Positions 1 to 6,811 of a DNA stretch of 6,826 nt are shown here, one piece after another. The DNA lies in assembly GCA_030747575.1 (NCBI GenBank), contig JASLKI010000016.1, positions 1 through 6,826 on the forward strand, read 5' to 3'. Position 1 is the stretch's first letter; each line of letters opens with the position of its first letter. The notes under the pieces were generated by a model. It saw nothing but the letters and a program-made list of their open reading frames with translations. It was not told where the DNA came from and ran no database searches. Made by a program: the position numbers and the translations under genes. The DNA comes from Verrucomicrobiota bacterium (GTDB lineage: Bacteria; Verrucomicrobiota; Verrucomicrobiia; Limisphaerales; UBA1096).

Positions 1-2504
1 TCGCAGTAATCGATTTTCCTGTTTTTTGGGGTCAACAGCTTGAACCGCACGATATGTTCGCCATCGCAGATGCGCGGATGCTCGGCCAGACGGAAGCAGT
101 CGTGAAGCTTCACGTGCAACTCCACCGGCAGCATGTTGCCGTGTTTGTCCGCTGGTTTGTCAGGGTACTCCAAGCGTTTCGATTTGTCGTCCAGCCAAGG
201 GATCGTTTGCGGCGCGAACTCGTCGAGCCACTCCCACTGCTCGCTCGGCATGTGTTTGCGGAACGCCGGCTTTACGTCCGCGGCAACCGCCTGCTTGGCC
301 AAGGTCATGCCCGTAAACGTGGCACTCAGGCAATTCAAAATCGCCGTCTCGTCGAGCGGCGGAAATTCCAAATCCGGTCGGGCGGCGCACAGCCAATTGA
401 GCCGCCTGATGAGTTGCCGGATCGAGTGGTCGAACGATTTCGGCGTGAACCACTCGCCTAAACAGGCCTTGGCCAGTGCTTGGCCGGCGGCTTGCGGATC
501 GGCCTCTTTCGCCCGTGTCCGGCCCAGCTCGAGATCGCGAAAACGATTTATTTCATAGGCCTCAACGCGTTTTATGCCGGGGTCGAACCCGCACTCGGCA
601 CGGGTCGTCAAGTCGCCGGGAAACAGCTCGCGCACCCAGTCCAGTTCTACTGCGGCGGCCAGGCTCAGCAGCGTTTGGGCGCGGTCGCCCCGGGCGGACA
701 CTTGCCGGATTTCGCCGATGACGAGCAGCGGAGATTTTTGCACGACGCTCTCGCGGACGAGTGTGCCGCTGCGGCCGTCAGTCAGGTTGCAAAATAGGGT
801 GCCGCTGTCGCGCCGCACGCAGAGTTGGTCGGCAAACGCGGCGAGGATGCAGTGGCGCAGGGCGGTGGACTTCGACCGGTCGGGAGCCGGCTGCGCGTCG
901 GTCGCCTTCGCCAAGTGGAGGATTTGCCGGAACGCCGACTCGACCTCACGGCATGCCCCGGCGTGGATGCCGTGCGCGCGGCAGTCGTCAACGTTGTAGC
1001 GGCGCGCGTTGGCGAACTGCCACGCGCGCATCATCACCTCGAAGTCGGAGTCGGCTCCGTCGCGGAACGGCTCCTGCGCGGCCTGCACCGTTTTGTCGTC
1101 GCGAGCGGAGCGGATGAGAATGTTGCGCCCGCTCATGAACGCCGCGCACAACGCCGCCTCGTTCACGCAGCCGCGCCGGCTTCCCTCGACGATCATCCGG
1201 GCCAGGCGCGGGTGCATCGGCAGTCGCAGCATCGCGCGCCCGACGTCGGTCAAGCCGCCGGCGCCGCCGTTGGCCAAGCACTTGGCCAAGGCGCCGAGCG
1301 AGCGCAGCAGCGACTCGGCCTTGGCCACGGCGTTGGCGTCCGGCTTGTCGAGCCAGTCGAACTGGGTGGCCTCGTCGATGCCGGCGGCGTGCAGCATCAG
1401 CACCGACTCCGACAAATCGGTGCGGTGGATTTCCGGCGTGTTGTGCCCGGGGCGATTGAGGTGGCCGCTCTCGGTCCAAAGCCGGTGGCACGTTCCCGGC
1501 GCGGTGCGGCCGGCGCGGCCGGCGCGTTGGTCGGCGGAGGCGCGGCTGATCTCCTCGATCAACAACGTGCCAAAGCCGCGCTCGGCGTCGAAGCGGGCGA
1601 CGCGGGCCATGCCACTGTCGATCACGTGACGGATGCCGTCGATGGTCACCGAGGTCTCGGCGACGTTGGTGGCGATAACGATTTTTCGGCGGTTACTCCC
1701 GGCGAAAGCGCGGTCCTGATCGGCCGGTGGTAGGTCGCCGTGCAGCGGGATCAGCTCGACCGGCTCCGGCAGCCGGCGGCGGCTGATCGAGCCGATAGTG
1801 CCGCGAATTTCGCCCATTCCAGCCATAAAAATCAAAATATCGCCGGGAGAGTTATCGCGGAGGATTTGCTCAACGGCCTCGGCAGCCTGCTCGGTGATGG
1901 GATCGCGATTGCGATATTGGCCGAAGCGAATCTCGACCGGAAAGGTGCGCCCGTCGGAGGCGAGCACGCGGCAGGGATCGTCATCCGCTTGGCCAAGGTA
2001 GCGAGCGATCGGGCCGGTCTCAATCGTCGCCGACATGACGACAAGCTTGAGGTCGGTGCGTCCGGTGAGTTGCAGTTTTTTGACGAGGCCAAGCGCGAGG
2101 TCGCTCATGAGGTTGCGCTCGTGAAACTCGTCGAACAACACCGCGCCGACGCCGGCTAGGCGCGGGTCGTCCTGCAGTCGGCGCAGCAGTACGCCCTCGG
2201 TGATGAACTCGATTTTGGTTTCGGGGCCGGTGTGGTTTTCGAAGCGAACCTGATAGCCGACTTCGTCACCGAGCCTGGCCGAGCGTTCCCACGCACCGCG
2301 CCGGCCGAGCGAGCGGGCGGCGACGCGGCGCGGCTGCAGCACGACGACTTTGCTGCCGCCGCAGAGGACGTCGTCTAGGATGATTTGCGGGACTTGTGTG
2401 GATTTGCCGGAGCCGGTCGGCGCGGCAAGCACGAGGCGGTTTTGTACGGCTAGCGTGTCGGCGATCTCGCCGTGGATATCCCAGATGGGGAGCGACTCGT
2501 TCAT
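1..2504 (-). CDS. hrpB: ATP-dependent RNA helicase HrpB-type, C-terminus cut by window edge
   Basis: This is a DExH-box superfamily 2 helicase, expected to be a cytoplasmic NTP-dependent RNA helicase; the physiological role of bacterial HrpB is poorly defined. The frame is open from ATG 2504 to the left edge (834 codons). Motifs in order: Walker A PTGSGKST (residues 29-36), Ia QPRRVAA (57-63), Ib TEGVLLR (102-108), II DEFH (125-128; HrpB typically has DEFH where HrpA has DEAH), III SAT (158-160), IV around ILIFMAGMGEIR (223-234), V VIATNVAETS (276-285) and VI QRAGRAGR (326-333). A helicase-associated helical region follows. The last 80 or so residues (EYPD, then FRLAEHPRICDG and LLTPKNR) match the HrpB C-terminal domain pattern. 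Family proteins run about 800-850 residues, so perhaps 30-45 residues are missing at the edge. The start is set by the short distance to Walker A, as in E. coli HrpB. No Shine-Dalgarno sequence is visible. It lies 40 bases downstream of ribBA on the same strand, probably in one transcript. HrpA is the alternative; the DEFH motif and the C-terminal domain argue against it. Confidence 0.93.
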   Translation of the reverse strand, partial: MNESLPIWDIHGEIADTLAVQNRLVLAAPTGSGKSTQVPQIILDDVLCGGSKVVVLQPRRVAARSLGRRGAWERSARLGDEVGYQVRFENHTGPETKIEFITEGVLLRRLQDDPRLAGVGAVLFDEFHERNLMSDLALGLVKKLQLTGRTDLKLVVMSATIETGPIARYLGQADDDPCRVLASDGRTFPVEIRFGQYRNRDPITEQAAEAVEQILRDNSPGDILIFMAGMGEIRGTIGSISRRRLPEPVELIPLHGDLPPADQDRAFAGSNRRKIVIATNVAETSVTIDGIRHVIDSGMARVARFDAERGFGTLLIEEISRASADQRAGRAGRTAPGTCHRLWTESGHLNRPGHNTPEIHRTDLSESVLMLHAAGIDEATQFDWLDKPDANAVAKAESLLRSLGALAKCLANGGAGGLTDVGRAMLRLPMHPRLARMIVEGSRRGCVNEAALCAAFMSGRNILIRSARDDKTVQAAQEPFRDGADSDFEVMMRAWQFANARRYNVDDCRAHGIHAGACREVESAFRQILHLAKATDAQPAPDRSKSTALRHCILAAFADQLCVRRDSGTLFCNLTDGRSGTLVRESVVQKSPLLVIGEIRQVSARGDRAQTLLSLAAAVELDWVRELFPGDLTTRAECGFDPGIKRVEAYEINRFRDLELGRTRAKEADPQAAGQALAKACLGEWFTPKSFDHSIRQLIRRLNWLCAARPDLEFPPLDETAILNCLSATFTGMTLAKQAVAADVKPAFRKHMPSEQWEWLDEFAPQTIPWLDDKSKRLEYPDKPADKHGNMLPVELHVKLHDCFRLAEHPRICDGEHIVRFKLLTPKNRKIDYC
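295..302. repeat. Iterated palindrome TTGGCCAA, copy 1
   Basis: Exact copy inside hrpB, extended to the ten-base palindrome CTTGGCCAAG (294-303). On the coding strand it is read TTG GCC AAG, Leu735-Ala-Lys. Confidence 0.6.
1270..1289. repeat. Iterated palindrome TTGGCCAA, copies 2 and 3 as a close pair
   Basis: Two exact copies (1270-1277 and 1282-1289) start 12 bases apart inside hrpB and encode the segment Leu406-Ala-Lys-Cys-Leu-Ala-Asn. The second copy extends to CTTGGCCAAG (1281-1290). This is the only place in the window where two copies lie next to each other. It falls in the helicase-associated region, just after the conserved SLRSLGAL-like helix. Confidence 0.6.
1989..1996. repeat. 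Iterated palindrome TTGGCCAA, copy 4
   Basis: Exact copy inside hrpB with the extension CTTGGCCAAG (1988-1997). Here the coding strand reads CTT GGC CAA (Leu-Gly-Gln), a different frame from all the other coding copies. A Leu-Ala codon-pair preference cannot account for it. Confidence 0.6.
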
Positions 2505-2544
2505 GCCGCGTGCGTTTGGCCAAGTGTGGGAGAAGGGAGGGGCG
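2505..2544. other. 40-base ribBA-hrpB spacer holding TTGGCCAA copy 5 (2516-2523)
   Basis: This is the short gap between the ribBA stop codon and the hrpB ATG. It holds an exact TTGGCCAA at 2516-2523, 12 bases upstream of the hrpB start codon, which is non-coding by the gene calls here. I see no terminator and no Shine-Dalgarno sequence in the gap. That supports read-through from ribBA into hrpB. Confidence 0.6.
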
Positions 2545-3759
2545 TCAAAGCAGGTGGCCCAGTTTTTCGCGCTTGGTCTTGAGGTAGTTCTTGTTGTGCT
2601 TGTTAGGCTTCACGCGGATCGGCACCCGCTCGACAACCTCGAGCCCGTACCCCTCCAAGCCGACGATCTTTTTAGGGTTGTTGGTGAGCAGGCGGATTTT
2701 CTTGATACCGATGTCGGCGAGGATTTGAGCGCCGATGCCGTACTCTCGCAGGTCCATCGGGAATCCGAGCTTCTCGTTGGCCTCGACGGTGTCATAGCCT
2801 TTTTGCTGGAGCTTGTAAGCTTTTATTTTAGGGGCCAAACCGATGCCGCGGCCTTCCTGGCGCATGTACAGGATCACCCCGTGGCCGGCGGCGGAAACCT
2901 GTTTCATGGCCTGTTGCAACTGCGGGCCGCAATCGCAGCGGCGCGAGCCAAACACGTCGCCGGTGAGGCATTCGCTGTGTACGCGAACGAGGGTGCGGCG
3001 GCGTGCGCTCATGCTGCCCTTGACGAGGGCGAGGTGGTGTTGTCCGTCGATGGTGGAGAGGTAAAGGTGGAGGTCGAACTCGCCGAAGTCGGTCGGCATG
3101 CGAACGATCTCCTCACAGGCGACGAGCTTTTCGCGCTTGCGGCGAAACTCGATGAGCTGCTCGATGGAGCAGAGCTTGAGTTTGTGTTTTTTCGCGAAGC
3201 GGCGCAGCTCCGGGAGGCGGGCCATAGTGCCGTTGTCGTTCATGACCTCGCAGATGACACCCATTGGTCGGCAGCCGGCGAGACGGGCGAGATCGACCGC
3301 CGCCTCGGTGTGGCCGGCGCGCTGGAGGACGCCGCCGGTCTTGGCGCGCAACGGGAAGACGTGGCCGGGTTGCACGAGGTCGTCGGCGATTGAGGTGGGG
3401 TTGGCCAGTGTCTTGATGGTGCGGTCGCGGTCGGCGGCGCTGATGCCGGTGGTGATGCCTTGCGCGGCATCGACGCTGATCTGGAAATCGGTGCGATGGC
3501 CTTCGCGGTTATTGAGCACCATGCGCTCGATGCCGAGTTGCTGGAGTCGCTCCGGCGCGGTGGGAACGCAGATGAGGCCGCGGCCGAACCTGGCCATGAA
3601 GTTGACCGCCTTGGCCGTCGTCTTCTCGGCGGCCATGATCAGGTCGCCCTCGTTTTCGCGATCGGCGTCATCGACGACGACGACCATTTTGCCGCATGCG
3701 ATGTCGCGCAGCACCGCCTCGATGGAGTCAAATTTACCCGTGATTTTCTTTGCCGCCAT
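2545..3759 (-). CDS. ribBA: Bifunctional riboflavin enzyme RibBA (DHBP synthase / GTP cyclohydrolase II)
   Basis: This cytoplasmic fusion enzyme starts both branches of riboflavin synthesis. The N-terminal RibB domain (about residues 8-205) converts ribulose 5-phosphate to 3,4-dihydroxy-2-butanone 4-phosphate plus formate. The C-terminal RibA domain (about 215-404) opens GTP to the diaminopyrimidine precursor with release of formate and pyrophosphate. RibB signatures: DDADRENEGD (30-39, with the metal-binding Glu at 35), HRTDF (88-92), RAGHTEA (147-153, metal-binding His150) and ICEVMNDNGTMARLP (169-183). RibA signatures: zinc ligands Cys264, Cys275 and Cys277 in SECLTGDVFGSRRCDCG, then RQEGRGIGL (300-308), DLREYGIGAQIL (336-347) and LTNNPKK (358-364). 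All expected catalytic residues appear to be present, and 404 residues is the normal length. The frame stays open upstream to 3873, but homology begins near residue 10 of the 3759 start, and GGGCGGGT lies just upstream of that ATG as a weak ribosome binding site. No FMN riboswitch is recognisable upstream. It is followed after 40 bases by hrpB. Confidence 0.97.
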   Translation of the reverse strand: MAAKKITGKFDSIEAVLRDIACGKMVVVVDDADRENEGDLIMAAEKTTAKAVNFMARFGRGLICVPTAPERLQQLGIERMVLNNREGHRTDFQISVDAAQGITTGISAADRDRTIKTLANPTSIADDLVQPGHVFPLRAKTGGVLQRAGHTEAAVDLARLAGCRPMGVICEVMNDNGTMARLPELRRFAKKHKLKLCSIEQLIEFRRKREKLVACEEIVRMPTDFGEFDLHLYLSTIDGQHHLALVKGSMSARRRTLVRVHSECLTGDVFGSRRCDCGPQLQQAMKQVSAAGHGVILYMRQEGRGIGLAPKIKAYKLQQKGYDTVEANEKLGFPMDLREYGIGAQILADIGIKKIRLLTNNPKKIVGLEGYGLEVVERVPIRVKPNKHNKNYLKTKREKLGHLL

Positions 3760-3933
3760 GTTACCCGCCCGTTCGGAAGCTACCCGCGCTTGGCCAAGCG
3801 GTCGAGAACCGAGGGCCGTTTGGCTTAAAGACAGGCTGATTCTTACTTGAAATCGGCCAAGCATGAGGCACATTCCCCGTTGCCCATCGTAGGGCGTGAT
3901 TTTGACTGGCTCCGGCCTGAACCGCTTTTTATC
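3760..3933. promoter_or_regulatory. Divergent intergenic region between ribBA and the metalloprotease gene
   Basis: This 174-base gap must hold the promoters of both ribBA (leftward) and the protease gene (rightward). For ribBA, the best pair I can find on the minus strand is TTTCAA (3852-3847) and TTTAAG (3829-3824), separated by 17 bases. They match only 3/6 and 4/6 of the sigma-70 consensus, so this is a weak suggestion. For the protease no convincing promoter is visible. A 14-base perfect palindrome lies at 3787-3800 in the ribBA leader. No FMN riboswitch (RFN element) pattern is visible, although riboflavin genes often carry one. Confidence 0.5.
3787..3800. promoter_or_regulatory. 14-base perfect palindrome in the ribBA leader (contains TTGGCCAA, 3790-3797)
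   Basis: CGCTTGGCCAAGCG is perfectly self-complementary and ends 27 bases upstream of the ribBA start codon, in the right place for an operator. The core octamer recurs eight more times in the window, mostly inside genes. It may therefore simply be one member of a genome-wide iterated palindrome, not a specific ribBA operator. It is the longest perfect palindrome I found among the nine copies. Confidence 0.4.
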
Positions 3934-6774
3934 ATGAAAAAACAGAGCATACTCATCGTTGTTGCGCTTGGCCTTGTGACGGCCATCGCGTTCGCACAGT
4001 CCCCCCCACCTGCCAAGCCACCGGCCGCCAAACCGACAACCGTGAAGCCGGACTTCCCATCGTACACGACGGTGCTCAAGGGATACGAGCAGGTCGTATC
4101 CAGCATGGACAAGAAGTCCAGCCTACTCTCCATCTACACGCGCAAGAAGGATCAGCAGATGCTCGGCGCGCTGCCTGCGGGTTTTGAGTCGAAGCGATTT
4201 TTCATCGCGACCACCGTGGCCAGCGGCGAGACATACGCCGGGCTGCAGGCGGGCGAGAAGTACGTTTACTTCAAGCGGCTCGACAAGCGGCTGCTGATCA
4301 TCGAGCCCAACCTCAACGTGCGTTCCACCGGCGATCCTGAGTCGAAGGCCTCCGTGAAGCGGCTCTTCACAGACCGGGTTATTGTCGATGTGCCGATCGT
4401 CACGCTGTTGCCGAAGAACCGGCCGGTGATCGACATGGACGCGCTGCTCGTCGGCCAAGCGTCGAAGTTTTTCGGCAGTCGGGGTGGCGGCTTCAACGCA
4501 AAGCTCGCGCAAATCCGCACCGCCAAGGCGTTCCCGGGCAACGTGGAGCTGGCCTTCACCGCGCCGTCGTCCAACGGCGTACTCAAGACGCTGCACTACT
4601 CGATCAGCTCGATCGTCCCGAGCAAAACCTACAAGCCACGAGTCGCCGACCAGCGTGTCGGCTACTTTACGACAAGTTACTCCGACCTCGGCAAGTACAC
4701 CGACGAGCAGAAGAAGATTCGCTACATCAACCGTTGGCATCTCGAGAAGGCCGATCCCAAGCTCAGGGTCAGCCCGGTGAAGAACCCGATTATTTTCTAT
4801 ATCGAGCACACGACGCCGGTGCGATACCGCCGCTGGGTTCGCGAGGGCATCCTGATGTGGAACAAGGCCTACGAGAAGATCGGCTTGGCCAACGCCATCG
4901 AGGTTTACTATCAGGACGCCGCCACTGGCGCGCACATGGAGAAGGATCCGGAGGACGCGCGGTACAACTTTGTCCGCTGGCTTAACAACGACGTCGGTAC
5001 CGCCATCGGGCCGAGCCGTGTCAACCCGCTGACCGGCCAGATTCTCGACGCCGATATTATTTTGACCGACGGCTGGATTCGTCATTACTGGATGCAATTC
5101 AACGAAATCCTCCCGAGCATCGCAATGGAGGGTTTCGCACCGGAAACACTCGCCTGGCTCAAGGAGCATCCCGAGTGGGACCCGCGTGTGCGCCTGGCCC
5201 ATCCCTCGATGCGTGCCTCCATCAAGGCCGACTTGGCCGCCCACGGCGCGGAAGCCTACGGCGGGCATCCACTAGCCAAGGTGGATGGCGAATTGATTGG
5301 TGACAACGAGTTTGACGGCCTGTACGGGCGCATCAGCCAGGTGAATGGCCTTTGCCGTGCCGCCGAGGGGATGTCGCTCGACTTGGCCGCCATGCGGTTT
5401 TCTCTCGAGTTGACTGCCGAGTTGGCCAAGGAGGAAGGCGAGAAGGATGACAAGGGTGGTGACAAGCCGAAGCCCAAGCCAAAAAAAACAGAGGTCACAC
5501 TCGACGGTGTGCCGGAGTGGTTCATTGGGCCGCTGATTGCCGAGTTGGTCGCCCACGAGGTCGGCCACACGCTTGGCCTGCGCCATAACTTCAAGGCATC
5601 AAGCATTCACACGCTGGAACAAATCAACAGCGACAAGATTAAGGGCAAAGAGACACTCGCCGGCTCGGTGATGGATTATCTGCCCATCAATATGCACAAG
5701 GGCGTCGGTGAAAAACAGGGAGATCACACCATGACCGGCATCGGTCCTTACGACCATTGGGCCATCGAATACGGCTACTCCATCATCAGCAAGCCGGAGG
5801 AGTTGCAGAAAATCCTGAGCCGCGTGTCCGATCCCAAGCTGCAGTTCGCCACCGACGAGGACACGATTGGCCCCGACCCGTTCGCACGCCGGTATGACTT
5901 TGCTTCTAACCCGCTCCAGTACGCCCACAACCAGATGAACATCGTGAAGCACCATCGCGGGCAGTTGCTCGATCATTTCGTGAAGAAGGGTCAAAGCTGG
6001 GCCAAGGCCCGTTACGGCTATCAACTCACCCTCTCGCTGCAGTCGCGATCGCTGAGCATGATGGGCAACTGGATCGGCGGCTCATTCGTGAACCGCGACA
6101 AGAAAGGCGACCCTGGCGACCGCTATCCCATTACCCCCGTGCCGGCCAAGCGGCAGCGCGAGGCACTCGATTTTATGCTCGAGAACGCCTTCAACGACGA
6201 GGCCTTCGGCCTAACCAACGAGTTGCTCCGCCGCATGGGAGGCGATCGTTGGATCGATAACCTCTCCAGTTCAATGAAGGACACCACCTGGCCGGTGCAC
6301 GAGAAAGTCATGGGTATCCAGGCCTCCACACTCACGATGATCCTCAATCCAACCTCGCTGGGCCGCGTGTACGACAATGAATTCCTCGTCGAGGCCGACA
6401 AGGACGCCATCACGCTGCCGGAAGTCCTCGGCAAACTCGACGACGCCATCTGGACCGAGTTGAAGGACCCGACCAAGGGCGAGCACACCGCCCGCAAGCC
6501 GCTGATCTCGAGCCTGCGTCGCAACTTGCAGCGCGAGCACCTCGAGCGCCTGGTCAGCCTCAGCATGCCGGGCTCATGGCGCGGGGCCAGCTCGCGGCCG
6601 TTGGCCAATCTGGCGAGCCAGCAGCTCCGCAGCCTGGCCAAGCGCATCGACGCAGCACAAAAAGCCGAGGGCGTGAAGCTTGATTCCTACACCGCCGCCC
6701 ACCTTTCCGAGGCGGGTGAGTTGATCAAAAAAACCCTCGACGCCGGCATCATCTACGGCAGTACGAAGCTTTAA
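3934..6774 (+). CDS. Secreted zinc-dependent metalloprotease, DUF5117/DUF4953 (Met-zincin) family
   Basis: This is a predicted exported peptidase of 946 residues; its substrate is unknown. Residues 1-21 form a signal peptide: MKKQ, a hydrophobic core, then AFA before Gln22, which suits signal peptidase I. No lipobox cysteine is present. A Pro/Ala/Lys-rich segment follows to about residue 39. Residues about 60-250 resemble DUF5117. The metzincin-like region begins around 265, with IIFYIEHTTPVRYRRWV (from about 285), ARYNFVRW (near 345) and NPLTGQILDADIIL (from 365). The zinc site HEVGHTLGLRH covers 541-551 (His541, His545 and His551 as ligands, Glu542 as catalytic base), and the Met-turn SVMDY lies at 578-582. 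A Lys/Pro/Asp/Gly-rich insert (500-520) sits just before the catalytic helix. The C-terminal 200 or so residues look mostly helical. The start at ATG 3934 is chosen because it opens directly into the signal peptide; an in-frame TTG at 3847 would add 29 non-signal residues. No clear Shine-Dalgarno sequence is seen. It is transcribed divergently from ribBA. The family is recognised with confidence, but the biological role is not known. Confidence 0.93.
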   Translation: MKKQSILIVVALGLVTAIAFAQSPPPAKPPAAKPTTVKPDFPSYTTVLKGYEQVVSSMDKKSSLLSIYTRKKDQQMLGALPAGFESKRFFIATTVASGETYAGLQAGEKYVYFKRLDKRLLIIEPNLNVRSTGDPESKASVKRLFTDRVIVDVPIVTLLPKNRPVIDMDALLVGQASKFFGSRGGGFNAKLAQIRTAKAFPGNVELAFTAPSSNGVLKTLHYSISSIVPSKTYKPRVADQRVGYFTTSYSDLGKYTDEQKKIRYINRWHLEKADPKLRVSPVKNPIIFYIEHTTPVRYRRWVREGILMWNKAYEKIGLANAIEVYYQDAATGAHMEKDPEDARYNFVRWLNNDVGTAIGPSRVNPLTGQILDADIILTDGWIRHYWMQFNEILPSIAMEGFAPETLAWLKEHPEWDPRVRLAHPSMRASIKADLAAHGAEAYGGHPLAKVDGELIGDNEFDGLYGRISQVNGLCRAAEGMSLDLAAMRFSLELTAELAKEEGEKDDKGGDKPKPKPKKTEVTLDGVPEWFIGPLIAELVAHEVGHTLGLRHNFKASSIHTLEQINSDKIKGKETLAGSVMDYLPINMHKGVGEKQGDHTMTGIGPYDHWAIEYGYSIISKPEELQKILSRVSDPKLQFATDEDTIGPDPFARRYDFASNPLQYAHNQMNIVKHHRGQLLDHFVKKGQSWAKARYGYQLTLSLQSRSLSMMGNWIGGSFVNRDKKGDPGDRYPITPVPAKRQREALDFMLENAFNDEAFGLTNELLRRMGGDRWIDNLSSSMKDTTWPVHEKVMGIQASTLTMILNPTSLGRVYDNEFLVEADKDAITLPEVLGKLDDAIWTELKDPTKGEHTARKPLISSLRRNLQREHLERLVSLSMPGSWRGASSRPLANLASQQLRSLAKRIDAAQKAEGVKLDSYTAAHLSEAGELIKKTLDAGIIYGSTKL
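4885..4892. repeat. Iterated palindrome TTGGCCAA, copy 7
   Basis: Exact copy inside the metalloprotease gene, read TTG GCC AAC (Leu318-Ala-Asn). Confidence 0.6.
5422..5429. repeat. Iterated palindrome TTGGCCAA, copy 8
   Basis: Exact copy inside the metalloprotease gene, read TTG GCC AAG (Leu497-Ala-Lys), directly before the charged insert that precedes the zinc site. Confidence 0.6.
6601..6608. repeat. Iterated palindrome TTGGCCAA, copy 9
   Basis: Exact copy near the 3' end of the metalloprotease gene, read TTG GCC AAT (Leu890-Ala-Asn). A near copy, CTGGCCAAG, follows about 35 bases later. Confidence 0.6.
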
Positions 6775-6786
6775 GCGGCCATTACG

Positions 6787-6811
6787 AGCCAAAGCCAAAA
6801 GTTTGGCTAAA
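6787..6811 (+). terminator. Possible weak terminator after the metalloprotease gene
   Basis: AGCCAAA (6787-6793) pairs with TTTGGCT (6802-6808) across an 8-base loop. A second AGCCAA at 6793-6798 could pair with the same arm across a 4-base loop. The stem begins 12 bases after the stop codon and is followed by AAATTT, not a proper T-run. It is AT-rich and short, so termination efficiency is doubtful. The window ends at 6826 without another gene. Confidence 0.3.

Noticed and set aside
1507..1527. Direct repeat of CGGCCGGCG-like sequence
   Set aside because: It encodes the conserved RAGRAGR of helicase motif VI, so the repetition reflects the protein motif.
825..1733. 302-codon plus-strand open frame inside the hrpB region
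   Set aside because: The opposite strand carries helicase motifs V and VI continuously through this stretch, so the plus-strand frame is a shadow rich in Arg, Ala, Gly and Val.
2350..3393. 347-codon plus-strand open frame spanning the hrpB start and most of ribBA
   Set aside because: It runs antisense across two recognised genes and their gap, with no motif of its own; it is a shadow of their coding frames.
3760..3873. Upstream in-frame start of ribBA giving 38 more residues
   Set aside because: RibB homology starts just after the ATG at 3759, and the extra segment matches nothing in the family and contains the leader palindrome.
3902..3932. TTGACT followed by TTTTAT as a promoter for the protease gene
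   Set aside because: The spacing is 19 bases, the -10 match is poor, and transcription would begin after the chosen start codon.
3847..3933. In-frame TTG extension of the metalloprotease by 29 residues
   Set aside because: The extension is polar and would place the hydrophobic signal sequence internally. ATG 3934 starts with a standard MKKQ signal peptide.
4123..5268. 381-codon open frame on the minus strand opposite the metalloprotease gene
   Set aside because: It lies wholly within a gene with clear family motifs, shows no recognisable domain, and is the antisense open frame expected from GC-rich codon use.
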